Notes under the pieces: model-generated
What the model saw: only the letters and a program-made list of their open reading frames with translations
What the model was told of the DNA's origin: nothing
The model's database searches: none
Translations under genes and position numbers: made by a program
Origin: Stenopsyche tienmushanensis
Taxonomy: Eukaryota > Arthropoda > Insecta > Trichoptera > Stenopsychidae
Assembly (NCBI GenBank): GCA_008973525.1
Contig: WACJ01000189.1
Coordinates: forward strand, 558,001-622,000
Direction: 5' to 3'
DNA length: 64,000 bases
Shown here: in pieces, positions 1 to 12,900 of the stretch
Layout: the number at the start of each line of letters is the position of its first letter
How positions within the stretch are numbered: position 1 is the first letter of the stretch

Positions 1-620
1 CTTATAAATTCCTTAAAAACTATACATTGACTAAATAAAATTTGTCATAGTTCAAGCAATATAATTATAAAAATAAAAATTGCAAGTTTTGATATTAACG
101 AGGCTTAAATAATAATACATAACTTAAATTTGACTGTAAGTTCTTCTTAAAAACACTTAAGTCTTGATTCAGTCAAAAAAATATATAATCTTACTTTGGA
201 ATGTATTATTTAAGTAGAATTTTCTAGTTTATCATAGAAACTGATAAGAAAAACTATGGAACAAATTAATCTTGAAAATAAGTCAAGCGAAACATTTAGC
301 TAATTTAGTTAGTAGTATCCTGTGGAGATTGCCTATGTCCGAGATATCGGATATGGCATATTCAATCAATTATTCTCTTTTTTACTACTTATATTGTTAT
401 AAGTATAAATAATGACTATTGCTTCATGTAAAATAGATTAAATCCAATGCCAAATTTATTTTAGTGCATATTAAATATAATACGAGAGAATAAACATGTA
501 TATAATTTAAATTGCATTGCTGTTATCAAAATGTTTTTTTAAAAAAATGATTTCAAAAATAAAATATTTATGTTAAAAATGGGGTTCTCACAGACAAATA
601 ATATAACTGAATGAATTATT
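1..620. other. AT-rich stretch without recognisable gene
   Basis: No coding exon, RNA gene or repeat of the window's other families was seen here. If the exon at 730-779 belongs to a complete gene, this stretch would be the start of its first intron, because that gene runs leftward. The second coding exon of the RhoGAP family was searched for by eye and is not present. Confidence 0.5.
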
Positions 621-729
621 AGACATGGGTAAAATATTGACATTGCTCATCGATCACCGTGTATGATATTCAATAAAAGATAGATAAACTCTTATCAAAT
701 ATTAAATATTTAAGATAAATAAAACTTAC

Positions 730-779
730 CTAGAAAACGTCTGGTCGGCAAATTGTTTTACCCGCAGGAATTGCTTCAT
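730..779 (-). CDS. First coding exon of a BAR-RhoGAP (RICH/Nadrin) paralogue, partial
   Basis: Read on the minus strand, an ATG at 779 opens 16 codons plus two bases, followed by a GTAAG donor at 725-729. The peptide MKQFLRVKQFADQTFS matches the conserved start of the RICH/Nadrin (ARHGAP17/ARHGAP44, fly RhoGAP92B) BAR domain. That start has the pattern M-K-x-Q-F-x-R-V-K-Q-x-A-D-Q-T. The exon ends in phase 2, exactly as the homologous exon at 35767-35816 does. The rest of the gene would lie to the left of the window, and no second exon is seen in 1-729. It may be the first exon of an intact paralogue, or a solitary duplicated exon with its promoter. This copy is closer to the family consensus than the one at 35.8 kb. 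Confidence 0.6.
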
Positions 780-1120
780 TTTGTTGCGTTTGAAATGTAT
801 TTAAACGATATTTTAATCAGTCGGACGACCGCAGCCCGTCGAAATGATTGAAGTCGAGACCCTGAGGAAAAATGACAATGAGATCATCCGACCTGCGGGC
901 ATTGTCCGATATCACTATTGGAAACTATCGAATATCTTATTGAGATATTTATATATTTAGATGCGTACAAACACCGAGCTTGCCAATGTCCGACCGGGAT
1001 TATAAAAAAAAAAACACTGGGCAGTCGGCGATTGACAGCACGTCCACCGCCGACATCAGATCCCGCCCATAGACAAACCGCGGCTCGTTGACAAGTCGTC
1101 GCAAACATGAATCATTCTTG
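780..1120 (-). promoter_or_regulatory. Probable 5' UTR/promoter of the RhoGAP exon at 730-779
   Basis: This is the only CpG-containing, GC-richer patch in the first 3 kb. It lies directly upstream of the minus-strand ATG at 779. A version of it is kept upstream of the related exon at 35.8 kb. No TATA box or initiator could be fixed by eye. Confidence 0.35.
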
Positions 1121-1179
1121 ATCATAACACTCTTTATTCCGACCAGTAACTATTTGAAAATAATTTTATTATTATTACA

Positions 1180-2860
1180 AAGATTAACTTTGTTTCCCCC
1201 TATATAGTTTTTTTAAGGTAAAAATATTTATATCATATATTTTTTCAGTATTAAAATAAATTTATTGAATAAATGACATTAAAAATTATTACGAGTATTT
1301 AAAATATAAAAAACGCAATGAAAGACGTTCAAATATATTTTATATCTTTATTGAGACAATGTATTTACATTCAATGCTAGTCAAAAAATAAATAAAAATG
1401 CAGTATCATCGTATTTTAGAAAGAGCGTATACGCTTAAAAAATTTTCACTGTAAAAACATTCGGTGATGTGATCATTAAGTGCAATGAACTAATGAAAAG
1501 AAATATTTTTAACGTAATGAGTCACTGTGAAAAATTCAAGCTTGGTAAAAAGCTTATAATTATTTAAGAAACAAACTGTAGATGTCTCTGTAACGATAAT
1601 AAAATTAAATATTTCAATTTTATTATTAATTTGTTGTATTTTTTTAATAGCTTACATTTTGAAAAAAAATGATTTGTGCTAGCATAAAATACATAGTCGA
1701 AATATAATCGCTTATGACTTCATTTAGCATTCATTTAAATTTTATATTAATAACTATTTTAATTCTGTTTATTGGAATGTTTTTATATATTTTTTAATTA
1801 TGATAAAAAAAACGGGCATACAATCGCTACATTAAAACACATTAAAAAAGTTTATAAAAATTTAATATAAAAAAACACAATACATACATATTTATCTTAG
1901 AATTGCTTTACTTAAGTCTATTTTACTCGATAATTATTTGAATGCAATTCTTAAGCTTTTGAGAAGAGTTGCCAGATTTAAAAACAATTCCGTTCGCCTA
2001 TCGCCCACTCACATTATAACGGTTGTAACTTGCACTAGTGCTAATTTTTTTATGCGAATTTGCATAAAAAAGCTTTGTAATTTATAAAAAATTAGGGATA
2101 GGTTCCATTATTTTTAAAAACCGCATAACTTCAAATTCGCATAAAAACAGACTCAAGTGTAAATAGATAATTCATTTGCTTTATTTAGATTCCAATAAGA
2201 ACGATTTGTAAAAAAAAAATTCAGGTAAACTCGAGCATAATTCACAGATGATAAAAAACTTTTTTAAAAACTTGTCTTCATTGCAAAATATGACGAAAAA
2301 TATAATTCAGAATTGCGGTTAAACTTTCCACAGATATTGCATAGAGGAATTTTATAGGTACTGTATCCTACGAAAACATTTGATAAATTGATGAACAATA
2401 GATTTTTTTCAAAACATCTGTCTATTTACAAAATAGATGTGACGTGAAAATAAGTCATATAAACTTTGCATAAAATTTTGACTACCAGCCGATGCTAAAA
2501 TGAAATCTAATATATAAAAATCTTTTTTTTTTGTCCGTGTTTAATGCGATTCCATACCCTTCATCCGATTGCGTTAAAATTTTGTCAACTTATCGTTTAC
2601 ACTTGCGGGAATAATATAGGAATAATAAAAATATTGTATAGACGCACCATGTTGGCGCATATTGATCTGGTGAAATGAACTTTGGGCTGCAGGGTCATTT
2701 TTTTGAAATTATATACATATTCCTGCAGATTAGTGCAATAATGGACGTTTATGCCAGGGGATGACGGATTTGCCTATAGGCACAGAAAGCGCGCACCTTG
2801 GGTCTTAAAAATTCAAGGAGCCTCATAAATTTTTGGGGCCCTCAAAAAGAAACCTCAAAC
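1180..2860. other. AT-rich intergenic DNA
   Basis: No gene was seen. A short segment at about 2085-2160 (phrase AAAAACCGCATAACTTC) recurs at about 16800-16850, so it is a fragment of a dispersed repeat. Around 2505-2560 an AT-rich start followed by TCCGATTGCG-type sequence resembles the end of a Helitron, but no second end was found. Confidence 0.35.
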
Positions 2861-2872
2861 TTAAATTGCGCT

Positions 2873-3257
2873 AAGGGTCATCTAACACATGTAGGTCATT
2901 TAATAGTTGTGTTTCTGGACTATCATTATGACAGTCTGGCGACTGCTGGAGATATTAAAAATAGTTTATTCCAACTGTTAAAAAATTACGAAAAATTCTT
3001 GTTGGCTTCAGCAAATTTAAATCAGTTTGGTACTATCTTAAAAAGCAGTAAATAGTCTGGCAACACTTATAAATCATTATTTATTTTACTAATTCATATA
3101 AAATTTAAAAAACTACTTTGACTGTATGACTTAATTATGTTGGCTCTTTACTAGATTCCAAGCCCAACGGCACTCAGTCGCCAGACTGTCATAATGATAG
3201 TCCAGAAACACGTTAGAACACAACTATTAAATGACCCACATGTGTTAGATGACCCTA
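2873..3257. repeat. Long inverted repeat (fold-back element)
   Basis: The arm at 2873-2945 is the near-perfect reverse complement of the arm at 3175-3257. The core matches GGTCATCTAACACATGT and TCTGGACTATCATTATGACA, and the second arm carries about 10 extra bases. About 230 bases separate the arms. This is consistent with a MITE or fold-back transposon with long inverted termini. The element lies between the RhoGAP first exon and the MFSD11 promoter. Confidence 0.75.
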
Positions 3258-3779
3258 AATTTATGCTGCCAGCTCTTGGAATGTAGTATATAATCATTGT
3301 CGTCAACCACTTCCAAACTCATTTAAATCAGTGTTTTTCCACAAGTTTTGACATTTTTTAATAGCTGTCATTTTTGCACAAAAATATTATGAATATAAAA
3401 TAAAAATAAAAATAACAGAAGTCAAAGAAATAACTAATTATAAATTGTATATTTGAAATTGTGGGCGTTTTGCGTTTTGTGTCTGCATGTTGTATTCTGT
3501 GTATAATAGTTTCATATAGGATTATTTTTAATAATAAAAATAATAAATATCGGTTTACATTTCAATAAGACTTTTTATTTTGCGTGTTACCAATTCATCA
3601 ATGTAGTTGCATTATTTAAAAAATAATGTTTGTTGAACCGTTACATAGTTGCGCCAATTTTATTTTAGGCGTCCAGCGTTAAGTGTAGTGCGTTATTGCC
3701 CGGATGCAAAGTGTTAATGTAATAGTTTTGCATTTAATTAACATTTTGATGATTGCGAAATTGAGCGCGTTGGATGGGA

Positions 3780-3975
3780 GGAAAGGCTTTGATACCCTTT
3801 TTGGGGGCTTATCTTGACGACAAAGCGCGAAGGCACGACCTCGTCCGAGAGTCTGACACTTCGACATTCGTCTCCGCATTCCTCGAGCAGACGAGCCTCT
3901 GGTCAGTCTGGCTCCGGTCGTCGGCGGGAGTGCTCGTGTTTGTTTCTATAGCTCTGTGCCGATCAGCTATCAACG
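3780..3975 (+). promoter_or_regulatory. MFSD11 5' UTR/promoter region
   Basis: The 200 bases before the MFSD11 start are clearly richer in G+C and CpG than anything around them. This is typical of a housekeeping promoter and leader in an AT-rich insect genome. No TATA box is evident. The transcription start was not located. Confidence 0.45.
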
Positions 3976-6900
3976 ATGGCCATCGAGAGGAGATTTCTAA
4001 ATGTCATCCTACTGGGATTCGGTTTCATGTTCGTTTTCACCGCCTTTCAGACGATGGGCAACATCGAGGTGAGAAAAAAATATGTTTTCAAATTTTCCCG
4101 CTAAATATTTGACATTTACGATCTTTCATCTCTCTCTCACACACGCGTCTTCCTTCACTAACGTCAAAGTGACATTTGGGAAAGTATGTACACCTGACTG
4201 ACGTTTCGATATTTACTATGCCTCGCACACTCATAATAATACCATACATACGTTTGCAATTATTTTATGCTAAATTTATCCTAGACCATTTCGCATTATA
4301 CTTCAAACAAAATTGCACAAGACGCAGCGCAAATAGAAAATAAAAATGTATAAAGATTTCAACACAAACACGCCATAACCTCAAAATCACAATTTCTAAA
4401 TATTTATTAAATCATTTTTTAATATCATCCGCATGCAATTTAAACATAGCGTATGGACGTATATACATTGATAAATATAGCAAAAATTATCTAAACATCC
4501 AATATGAACAAGCCCAAAAAAATATCAATTATGATTCAACAGCTTTGGTCATAATTGAATAATTATTTAGCATAACCCAGACGATTTTTCGACGATCAAA
4601 TTTTTTAATGGCCAGATAAAAAAAAACTGACAAGTCTCGCAGGTATTATCAAAATAATGATTAAATCAATAAGTCATTTATCTTAAATAATTTATAAAAT
4701 CGCCGAATATTATTTTTCGATCATAAACACTTTCTATTGTGTCATATCAATCAGAGTCGTCCTATGTGTTTATGTACCACGACAGTTTTATAATCTTATC
4801 TTCCAAATTTATAAATCGCATCGTTTAATTTCTCTCAATGTATGAATTTCAAAAATATTCGAATATGTGTAGATATTTACGCCCCACTTATTTGAATCTT
4901 CGCGTGTCAAACGACCACGATTATGCACTAAAATGTATTCTAAAGTTCATTATTCGAATTTATAATCCTACGCCGAGACGCCGTGCACGTAACGCGATCG
5001 ATGAGTGAAAGTAATCGTCGAATATTCCCCTTTTGCAAATTTAAAGAAATGGGATGCTGTTGGACTTCATAATCGATTTCACCGAATTAAAACCAATCGA
5101 AAAACTTAAATAACTTTTTTTTATTGAATTTATATTACGTTGTGTTGTATTCAAATATTAGGTAACTTAATGTTTCGTAAAATATTGATGCTTATAATTC
5201 CGCCGTCTGTTTAGAAAATTACACCATTATTACGTTTTGAGCCGTAAAATAGCTGAATAATAACACAATTCAAGAAAATTCAATAATCAATTATGTTTTT
5301 TTATAAAAATACTGCGTTAAAATAAAATAATTATTTTGTCTGGCAACACTGAATCGACAGTGATTCAAATTTTGACAGATGCGTTTCATACGATTTTAAC
5401 CTCGCATATTGTGATTTTATAATCTCAATAAATTCAAATCAATCGAGTTGTCGCACATCGAGGAAGTGTTCATCCAGGACATCTTTATCTCGATGTAATT
5501 TTATCCTACAAAAATATGTGATTTTAACTTTTAACAAATTTCACCGATAAATCTTCGCCATGACCTCCTTGCGCCATATAGCATTTTAAATCGCGATTTA
5601 AAGCCATAAAATATATGATTTAAGATCGGCACAATGCAATGTATATAATTTAAATTCATGAAAGTAAACAAGTTAATAAATAATTAATTTTATTTGTTTT
5701 TCTTCTTAAGTTGCATTTTTTTCAAATAAAATTGTTATTAAATCTGTCTTTTATTGCGTCATCCAACGATTGGCGCGCATTTTAAAACTTGCTTTTGATT
5801 AAATTCAACCGCTTCCTGAATTATTTAACGCTTAAAAAATTATGTCAGTTCTTCAGCGATTAGATTTAATCTATCATAGCTGATTTCTAGAATTGTCTCC
5901 ATTTAATAGATTGATCACAAATATGATTAAATGTCTGATTAATGCTTATCAAGTATGACCTCTGAACGTCATTCATGACATGCATTACCAAAATGAAAAA
6001 TATTTTTTCACTTCTAAGGACCCTTTAATAGTTTTTTAACCCAGTAACATTTAAAAGTCATAACTTTGATATGGTTGATATACTTTTGGAATAAACTTAT
6101 ATTATCATCAAATACTTGCCTTCAAACTTCTGCACATTCTACTATGTTTAACCCTTTGAGTAATGAGTTAATTTTAAATCATCATAAACTTAGATGTTAT
6201 GTTCGTATGTCCGCCATTTATTGTTCGTATAAATCCGTTTATCTGTCAGGAACGCGCAGCATGTATGAATCTTGTATATAAATAAATAAACACTGTTGAT
6301 AGCACACAATATTCGTTCATTTTGGATTTGGGTTGGGTCGAAGACACTCTATTCGAGCTCAACGTATAAGAATACTATTTCTAAATCACTGGAATTCGAT
6401 CGCAAATACGCGACCGAACTCCTCAAAAAGTTAATGTACTCCGAAATACTCCACGATGGATGGATGGCATAACGACATTGAGTATAAAATCTGACCCGAA
6501 AAGTCCTCGTTTTTTTTATAGCCAGTCACTGCTCCAAATGATTGATAAACTTTCTCTTCGACCAAACACCTGTTTTGTTTATTGATAAATGGTTGAATCG
6601 TTAATGCCCAGAAGATCTATACTGGTTTTCTATTTGATAACACTTGGCTTGGCAAACCCTGTATATGAATTGATCTCCAATATTGATTGCATTTTGATGG
6701 TGGGTGAATGTTATTCAATCGAAAGCTATTTTAAATATTTATATAACGATATGTTAAGTAGGTTGAACGTTCGTATTTTATCTTCGATAAAATACGAACG
6801 TTACGCTAAAATCTCTATTTCAGCCGAGGATCACGTTGAGGATCTTGAAGATACCGTATAATTCCTTAATCACAATCGAATTTAATATAATTTGAAACCA

Positions 6901-9900
6901 ATTTACGAGTCATTGATCTTATTTGCAAGAAATACCATAGTCGTTCGATGTCGATATAATAACTTTCCATTACAATCCTAGGCAGTGCCTCAGTTTACGT
7001 GTATATCGAAGTCAAGGGCAGCCATTCTATACAATATACATATTATAGTTTCAATTATAATAACCTGATCACATCTCAGTTAAATTACTTCTTGCGTGTC
7101 GTTAGGATTTCCATATTTTTTTACATCGTCGCTTTTAACAGGTCCACACTCTTCCTGTCATGTTTGGGCGGTCGTATTTTGTAAACCAGTTTTCGTTCAA
7201 TTTTATCTTTAAACTTTATTATGGTAGTTTTGGTTCAACGTCTTTCTTGCCTTTCAGATTTGTTTGTCCACACCGAATGGGAAACGATTTCTTGCCATAT
7301 TTTGTGGAGAAATGAATATGCTGCTCACGAAATTTGTGAACTCTGTTCCCGTTAACCGCACACGACTTGCGAACGTTTTCTTTAACGAGTGTAATAATTT
7401 TCAAGTATTTATGACTTTGGTTCGATTTTGAAATCATCAAGTAAAAGCAATCTCTTGCATCTTGGCTTCTTGCTACGTTTTCCCCAATTTATTTGATGAC
7501 CATCTAGATATCGCATATCGAAATTCAGTGATTGATAGCATCAAATAAATGAGGCCGCAATGACGATCTAATTGCGATGTTATTATAATCTGTGAATTGT
7601 CTTGACCCGTATTTTTTAAATGACAACGTCGATAAACAATATTTTGTCCTTAAATTGCTCGTTTTAATTGACAGTATAATCTCTGAATGCAATTGAAACA
7701 GCAATTACACTAGTTAACAAATTGGAACTTTTCGCTTAACGCTTGAAATTAGATGATATGTACATACAAAAGTGAATATTCTAACAACATTGTTTCAGTT
7801 TCAACGCATGTATGAAAGGCTCTTAACACTTTTCTGGCCGGTGATACATATGTTGCATCATCACAGGTTCGACCATTAGCGACCGCATGATGCCACATAT
7901 GCATCATCATTAGGGGATCCAATTCCGAGCTAATATTTCGATCGCGGGATTTCGGGATTGCATTAGACTATCCCGGGATCAGTCCCGGGATTGTGACAAT
8001 TTTCAATAATTTAAGAAATTATATTGATAAATTTGATAAAAAAATACTAATAAGTCCATTTGTTTATTACAAAAAATAATTTTATTTATTTATGAAAAGA
8101 TAAAAATACAATTCAAAAATAGATAAATAAAATACTAAAAAATTCAAATATTATTTTGAAAATATGCCCGAACTACAACCGAACGCAAAATTCCCGATTT
8201 CTCGACAAATTATTTATTTCTGTTGCTGCAGATGAATATTTATATACTATAATACTTTGACGTGATTCGTAATTATATTACGGAGGAATACTAAAATTTT
8301 GAACCCCGTATCTATTATACTTCATATCGATATTCCCATTATTAGAGTCGAGGTGTAGTAAATACATCACCGGTAAGGAAAGGTTAATATAACAATTTGA
8401 TATGTTAAACAATAAATTAAATAGTTACTGCCCCTAGGGTGTCGCCTAATCTCAACAATTAGTAGTTACGCCATTGTTTCCAAGCGTCCAGATTTCGGCG
8501 GGAATGTCTCGATTTAGTAGCCTTCATTATGCTGGTGAGGTGTACGATTTCTGTTAGATAAACATTTCAATCCCATTTTTTTCGGGATTACGTTTACTAA
8601 TTCCGGGATTCATGAGCATTTAAAACTGCCCAGGATTCCGGGATTGGATTCCCTAATCATGATCGCGCCGACCGTTCGTATACATCAGTAATCAATGAAT
8701 ACACGTTTATATCTGCAACTGCTGATGCTACATCTATTAAAAGGAAGTCGCCTGTCCCTGGCGTAAGTTTTTGCTAATTTGATGCGGCCACCATAGAGTT
8801 AAGCAAAAAAAACATACCAAACGTTCTCGTGGAAACACGAATGATAGCGTCTGTTAATATAATATCTTGCGCACATACGAGGTCTGATCAAAAAATACGG
8901 TGAATAATTTTATTACAAACAAAGTAATAAGTTCACATGGAAATAGAATTAATCTCCTTGGCTGGAAATGCACTTATCAACATTTTTAGAAGGTTTCTTT
9001 CGGAAGGGCGCTCAGCTGTTCATTCGTGGGTATCTCAATGTCAGAAATGGTATCAAAAGGTTTTCCTTTTAGCATGGTTTTTATTTTTGGGAAGAGCCAG
9101 AAATCGCTTGGTACTAAATATGGTGAATAAGAAGATGTGGACACACGGGAAGATTTTTTTCAGCCAAAAACGTTGCGTTTTGCAAACTTTGCACTACGCC
9201 TTTGTAAAGTCTGAATTTACAGTTGTTTCCCTTGGAACGAACTCTGATCGCACTATGCCCTCACTATCGAGAAAAAAAACAATGAGCATAGTCTTGATGT
9301 CCGACTTTAACCGATGTTAATGCGTTGTTCAAAATCCATGATGCGCGACAGACGCGATAAACACGATCTTACTCTAGCAGCTATGGAGACTGAATTAATA
9401 GTCATAAAGTGTACAAAATTGATTGTACAGTCTGCATCAGTGGATCAAGCTATCGGATATATGACATTAAATGGATGTAACATCATCAGTTGAAAACTCA
9501 AAGACAAAGACTCTTTCACCGTATTTTTTGATCAGACCTCGTACACCACCGAAATTTTTGAATAAATCTTCATTAGCTCCTGATAAATCATAAATAATGC
9601 TTATTTTTTGTCGGTATAACACAGAAATTAGCTGTTTTAAAAGTCCTTTTCATATTAAAATACATCAATTCGTTTAACATTAAAATGATACGAAAAAAAA
9701 CAACTTACGAAATACTGCTGTAGGTCAACTCATAGCAAATTCTAATCATCAAATATCTTCAACGTTTGATTGACCTATATTTCCATTGTCATCGATCTAT
9801 CGATGTACTGTTATTTTTGATGTAGACACAATCATTTTTTCATCTTCAAAATATGGAATCTTAATTCCTCCTTTAAAAACTTGCTATGGAGATACACATA

Positions 9901-12900
9901 TATGAGATAAATGACTTACTGACAATGAATAATGTATTACTGACACCTTATTCTTAGCAACATTCATCATTATTCATCGATAAAAAGATCCTAACTCACA
10001 CTTGGTGAGAAAACTTTTTTAGAACTAGCAAAAAAGTGTACTTGGCATCGTCTTTTCCTGGAATGTAAACATCTCTGGTGGACTTATTTTAAAAATATAT
10101 ATTGTTTCTGCTTTTCTTACATCTTGTCTCAGTACTTCATCCACTCCCAAGAATGCTGTAATGATTGCACTCAAATCGATTGATTGCTTATTGTATCAAT
10201 CTATTGCACATTTATTTATAGATCATCTTCCATTTGTGGAAAGCTTATTTTTTATGATTACAAGAAAATTGCCTTTGTTAAAATGTTAACATAACCCTCC
10301 ACAACACAAGTGCAAGCGCACTTGTAAATGTAGTTCATTCCTAATTACTTTCGATTTCCGAAGGTTCAAAGATTAGATTAGATACGTAATTAAGTAGTTA
10401 TAAAATCTGTGCGATTGTGTAATAAGGATGTATAAAATACTACCTAATTGCACTCAGATACAAATTATACAGAGGTTTGGTATTATTACAAAGCCGTTAA
10501 GGAATTGCACTATTTTTTAATGCTGGACCTCAGCAATCGGCTTCACTTTCATTTGTAGATACGACAAGAATTTCAAGAGATACTTTGCAAACAAACAACA
10601 TTTCTAATTGATTTTTATGATGAAATTTCTATAAACTTTCATTGTTGCAATGAGCAGATAAAAATACTTAGTTGGAGTATTTACTAAATCAACTACTTGA
10701 CATTTGTCACAGAACCTCCCTAATGTAGGCCATAGTATAATGCACTCGAGTTTCACTCAACCGTTCATCGTTCAAAATAAGTAAAACTACTTTTTTTCAC
10801 TTTTACGGTGATAATATTGTGCAATGAGATTAATGCAATTAAAATTATCGAAAAAATACAGACTGATATTTAAAAATGCATTATGCAGTATGGTTCATAT
10901 ACCATTATGTAGTATGGTTCATATAGCAGTAGAATTAAACTTTATTCAGATAGATTTTGCATCTCAAAGAAATCTAGGAATTCATCTTATAGAATTCAGA
11001 GATTGTCTTTATTTATTTTATATTTCCCTGCAACTTATTCCTATTGAAATAAAAGTACTTTCACCTGCCATTTCCTTATACAAAACCCACGCATTTATTC
11101 TGACCAAATTAAAGATATTGTAAAATACACGATCTGGCCATTTACGGCATTTACATTTCACATTGTATCTATTTGATCAATCATATCCACCCTACCGGTG
11201 CTACACCCTACCCGAGTTTCTGCCACATTCAGTAACTAGTCGAATTTCAAACATTTAAACTCACCCAATGAAACTGATATAGTTCTTAATTGATCCTTCT
11301 GAAGAATAGAATCATATTTACTTTTTGCATCAGATGTTAAGCGAAATTCATCTAATTTATTCGACATATTTGAATAATAGCTCTACATTAATCCTGTTAT
11401 GATTATTTTTAATGGCGTGTCCCATACTTTTGATACTGAAGCAAATGTATCCTATTAAGTGTAGGTTTCGTTCATTATATTTTATCAAATTTGCACGAAG
11501 CAATTTCGTACATATAATAGAGTGATAAATGCTTCTAATCTATCTAGAACTAAACATTATTATGTACTAATTTTTTTTTCATGCTTACAATTCCGAGATT
11601 TTGCGTTCCTTTGGTCACTCGCTGTTCCAAATGAATAGGGAAGTGCATTTCGTAATGATTTCAGTATAATTGTAAACTATATGCCAATTTCTAAGTTATG
11701 CATATTTACTAAAGTTTTTGAGAGTATAATATATAAAAAATGTATGCTATTTAAAAACATCATTTTAACCCATTCTAATATGATTTTCACAAGTTTAAAT
11801 CGAAAATCTCCAATCTAACTCCCTCTAATGAATTTATCACTGAGACCATGGATAATGGAGATGTTGTTGACGTAGTATTTACGGATTTCAGAAAGACTTT
11901 TGATAAACCAAATCATGTTATCCTGCTTCGAAAACTTTTTTAAATCCTGTCTACATTTTCAATAATCAAACTATCCTAAGAAGTCTCACTCTTTTAAGGA
12001 TCTTCGGGATGACAATAAAATGTTCTTTGATATGCACATTGATCAAATCGTTGCTGAGGCATCTAGAGCTTTGGGCTTTATTGTCAGATGTTCCAAGGAA
12101 TTTCGATCGATCGAAACTTGTGCTTATGCAAGGAGTCATCTGTAGTATGCAAGCCAAATCTGGAATCCTTGTTGCTTAATCTATAGGGATCGTATTGAAG
12201 CGATTCAAAAACGTTTCTTACGATATATTTCATTTAAATGCATCTTAATAGAGGACGACTAATTATCTAGATGTCTTAAATTCTATATCCTTCCCTTATA
12301 TTTTCGTAGCTTATGTAACCCTTCTCTATGCAACTAGAAATATTTTTGATACACTATGAGAAACTCTAGCCGTTTATCAATGCCAGATATGGTTTAAATA
12401 ATTTAAAAGTGAAAATTTTAGCTTAGAAAATAAGGTCCGAAGTAAAAGAAAGGTTAAAGTGGATAACGATGTCCTGCGTGCTGAAATTGAATCAAATCCA
12501 ACATAGACTATACTAGAATTAACAGACAAGCTTGGATTTTAACTCCAGAAAGGTATTCAAATACGCTTGAAAAAAATAGAACAGACCATAAAACAAGGGG
12601 TGTGGATCCCGCACAACATTACTAATGCGGGAGTACGTGTCATGATTTAATCAATAAAGAGAAGAAACAACCGTTTTTACACTATATTACGACTAGATAT
12701 GAAAAGTGGGTGATGTACTCCAATTAAAAAGGCAAAAGACAATGGCTTTCAAATGTTCTAATAGTAATAACAGCTCTTTTAAATGTATAGTGGGACTCCA
12801 AAGGGATAATCTACCATGAAGTCCTTCCATATGGTCAAACCATAACGAGGGAGATTTATTGTTTACAATTAGAAATTTTAAAAGTAGCGTTGAGTACGAA

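Larger units (their letters stand above)
625..1170 (-). repeat. Duplicated block: promoter/5' region plus exon 1 of RhoGAP gene (copy 1)
   Basis: The block aligns along its length with 35662-36130. Shared stretches include the intron start (AAAATATTGACATTGCT), the 50-base exon, and an upstream GC-richer part (about 1020-1110) with the phrase AAACCGCGGCTCGTTGACAA. Copy 1 has a longer segment between exon and upstream flank. The homology fades on both sides, so the duplication looks limited to about 0.5 kb around the gene start. Confidence 0.7.

Noticed and set aside
884..1108. Open frame of 74 codons on the minus strand
   Set aside because: It lies in the 5' flank of the RhoGAP first exon, and the equivalent block at 35.8 kb does not keep it open. 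It is better explained as CpG-rich leader or promoter sequence.
2505..2790. Helitron
   Set aside because: The left side has a TCTAATATATAAAAATC-like start, but there is no CTRR end with a hairpin and no Rep/helicase coding sequence.
3774..4112. 112-codon frame overlapping MFSD11 exon 1
   Set aside because: It is in a different frame from the conserved MFSD11 start and runs into intron 1. It is a shadow of GC-rich leader sequence.
6066..6281. 71-codon frame on the plus strand
   Set aside because: It spans the end of a TTAA MITE (copy A), so it is repeat sequence.
8937..9320. 127-codon plus-strand frame
   Set aside because: It is the antisense of the mariner transposase relic at 8878-9541.
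10824..11123. 99-codon frame with a duplicated CSMVHI segment
   Set aside because: It reflects a short tandem duplication in AT-rich intron DNA. There is no motif and no splice support.
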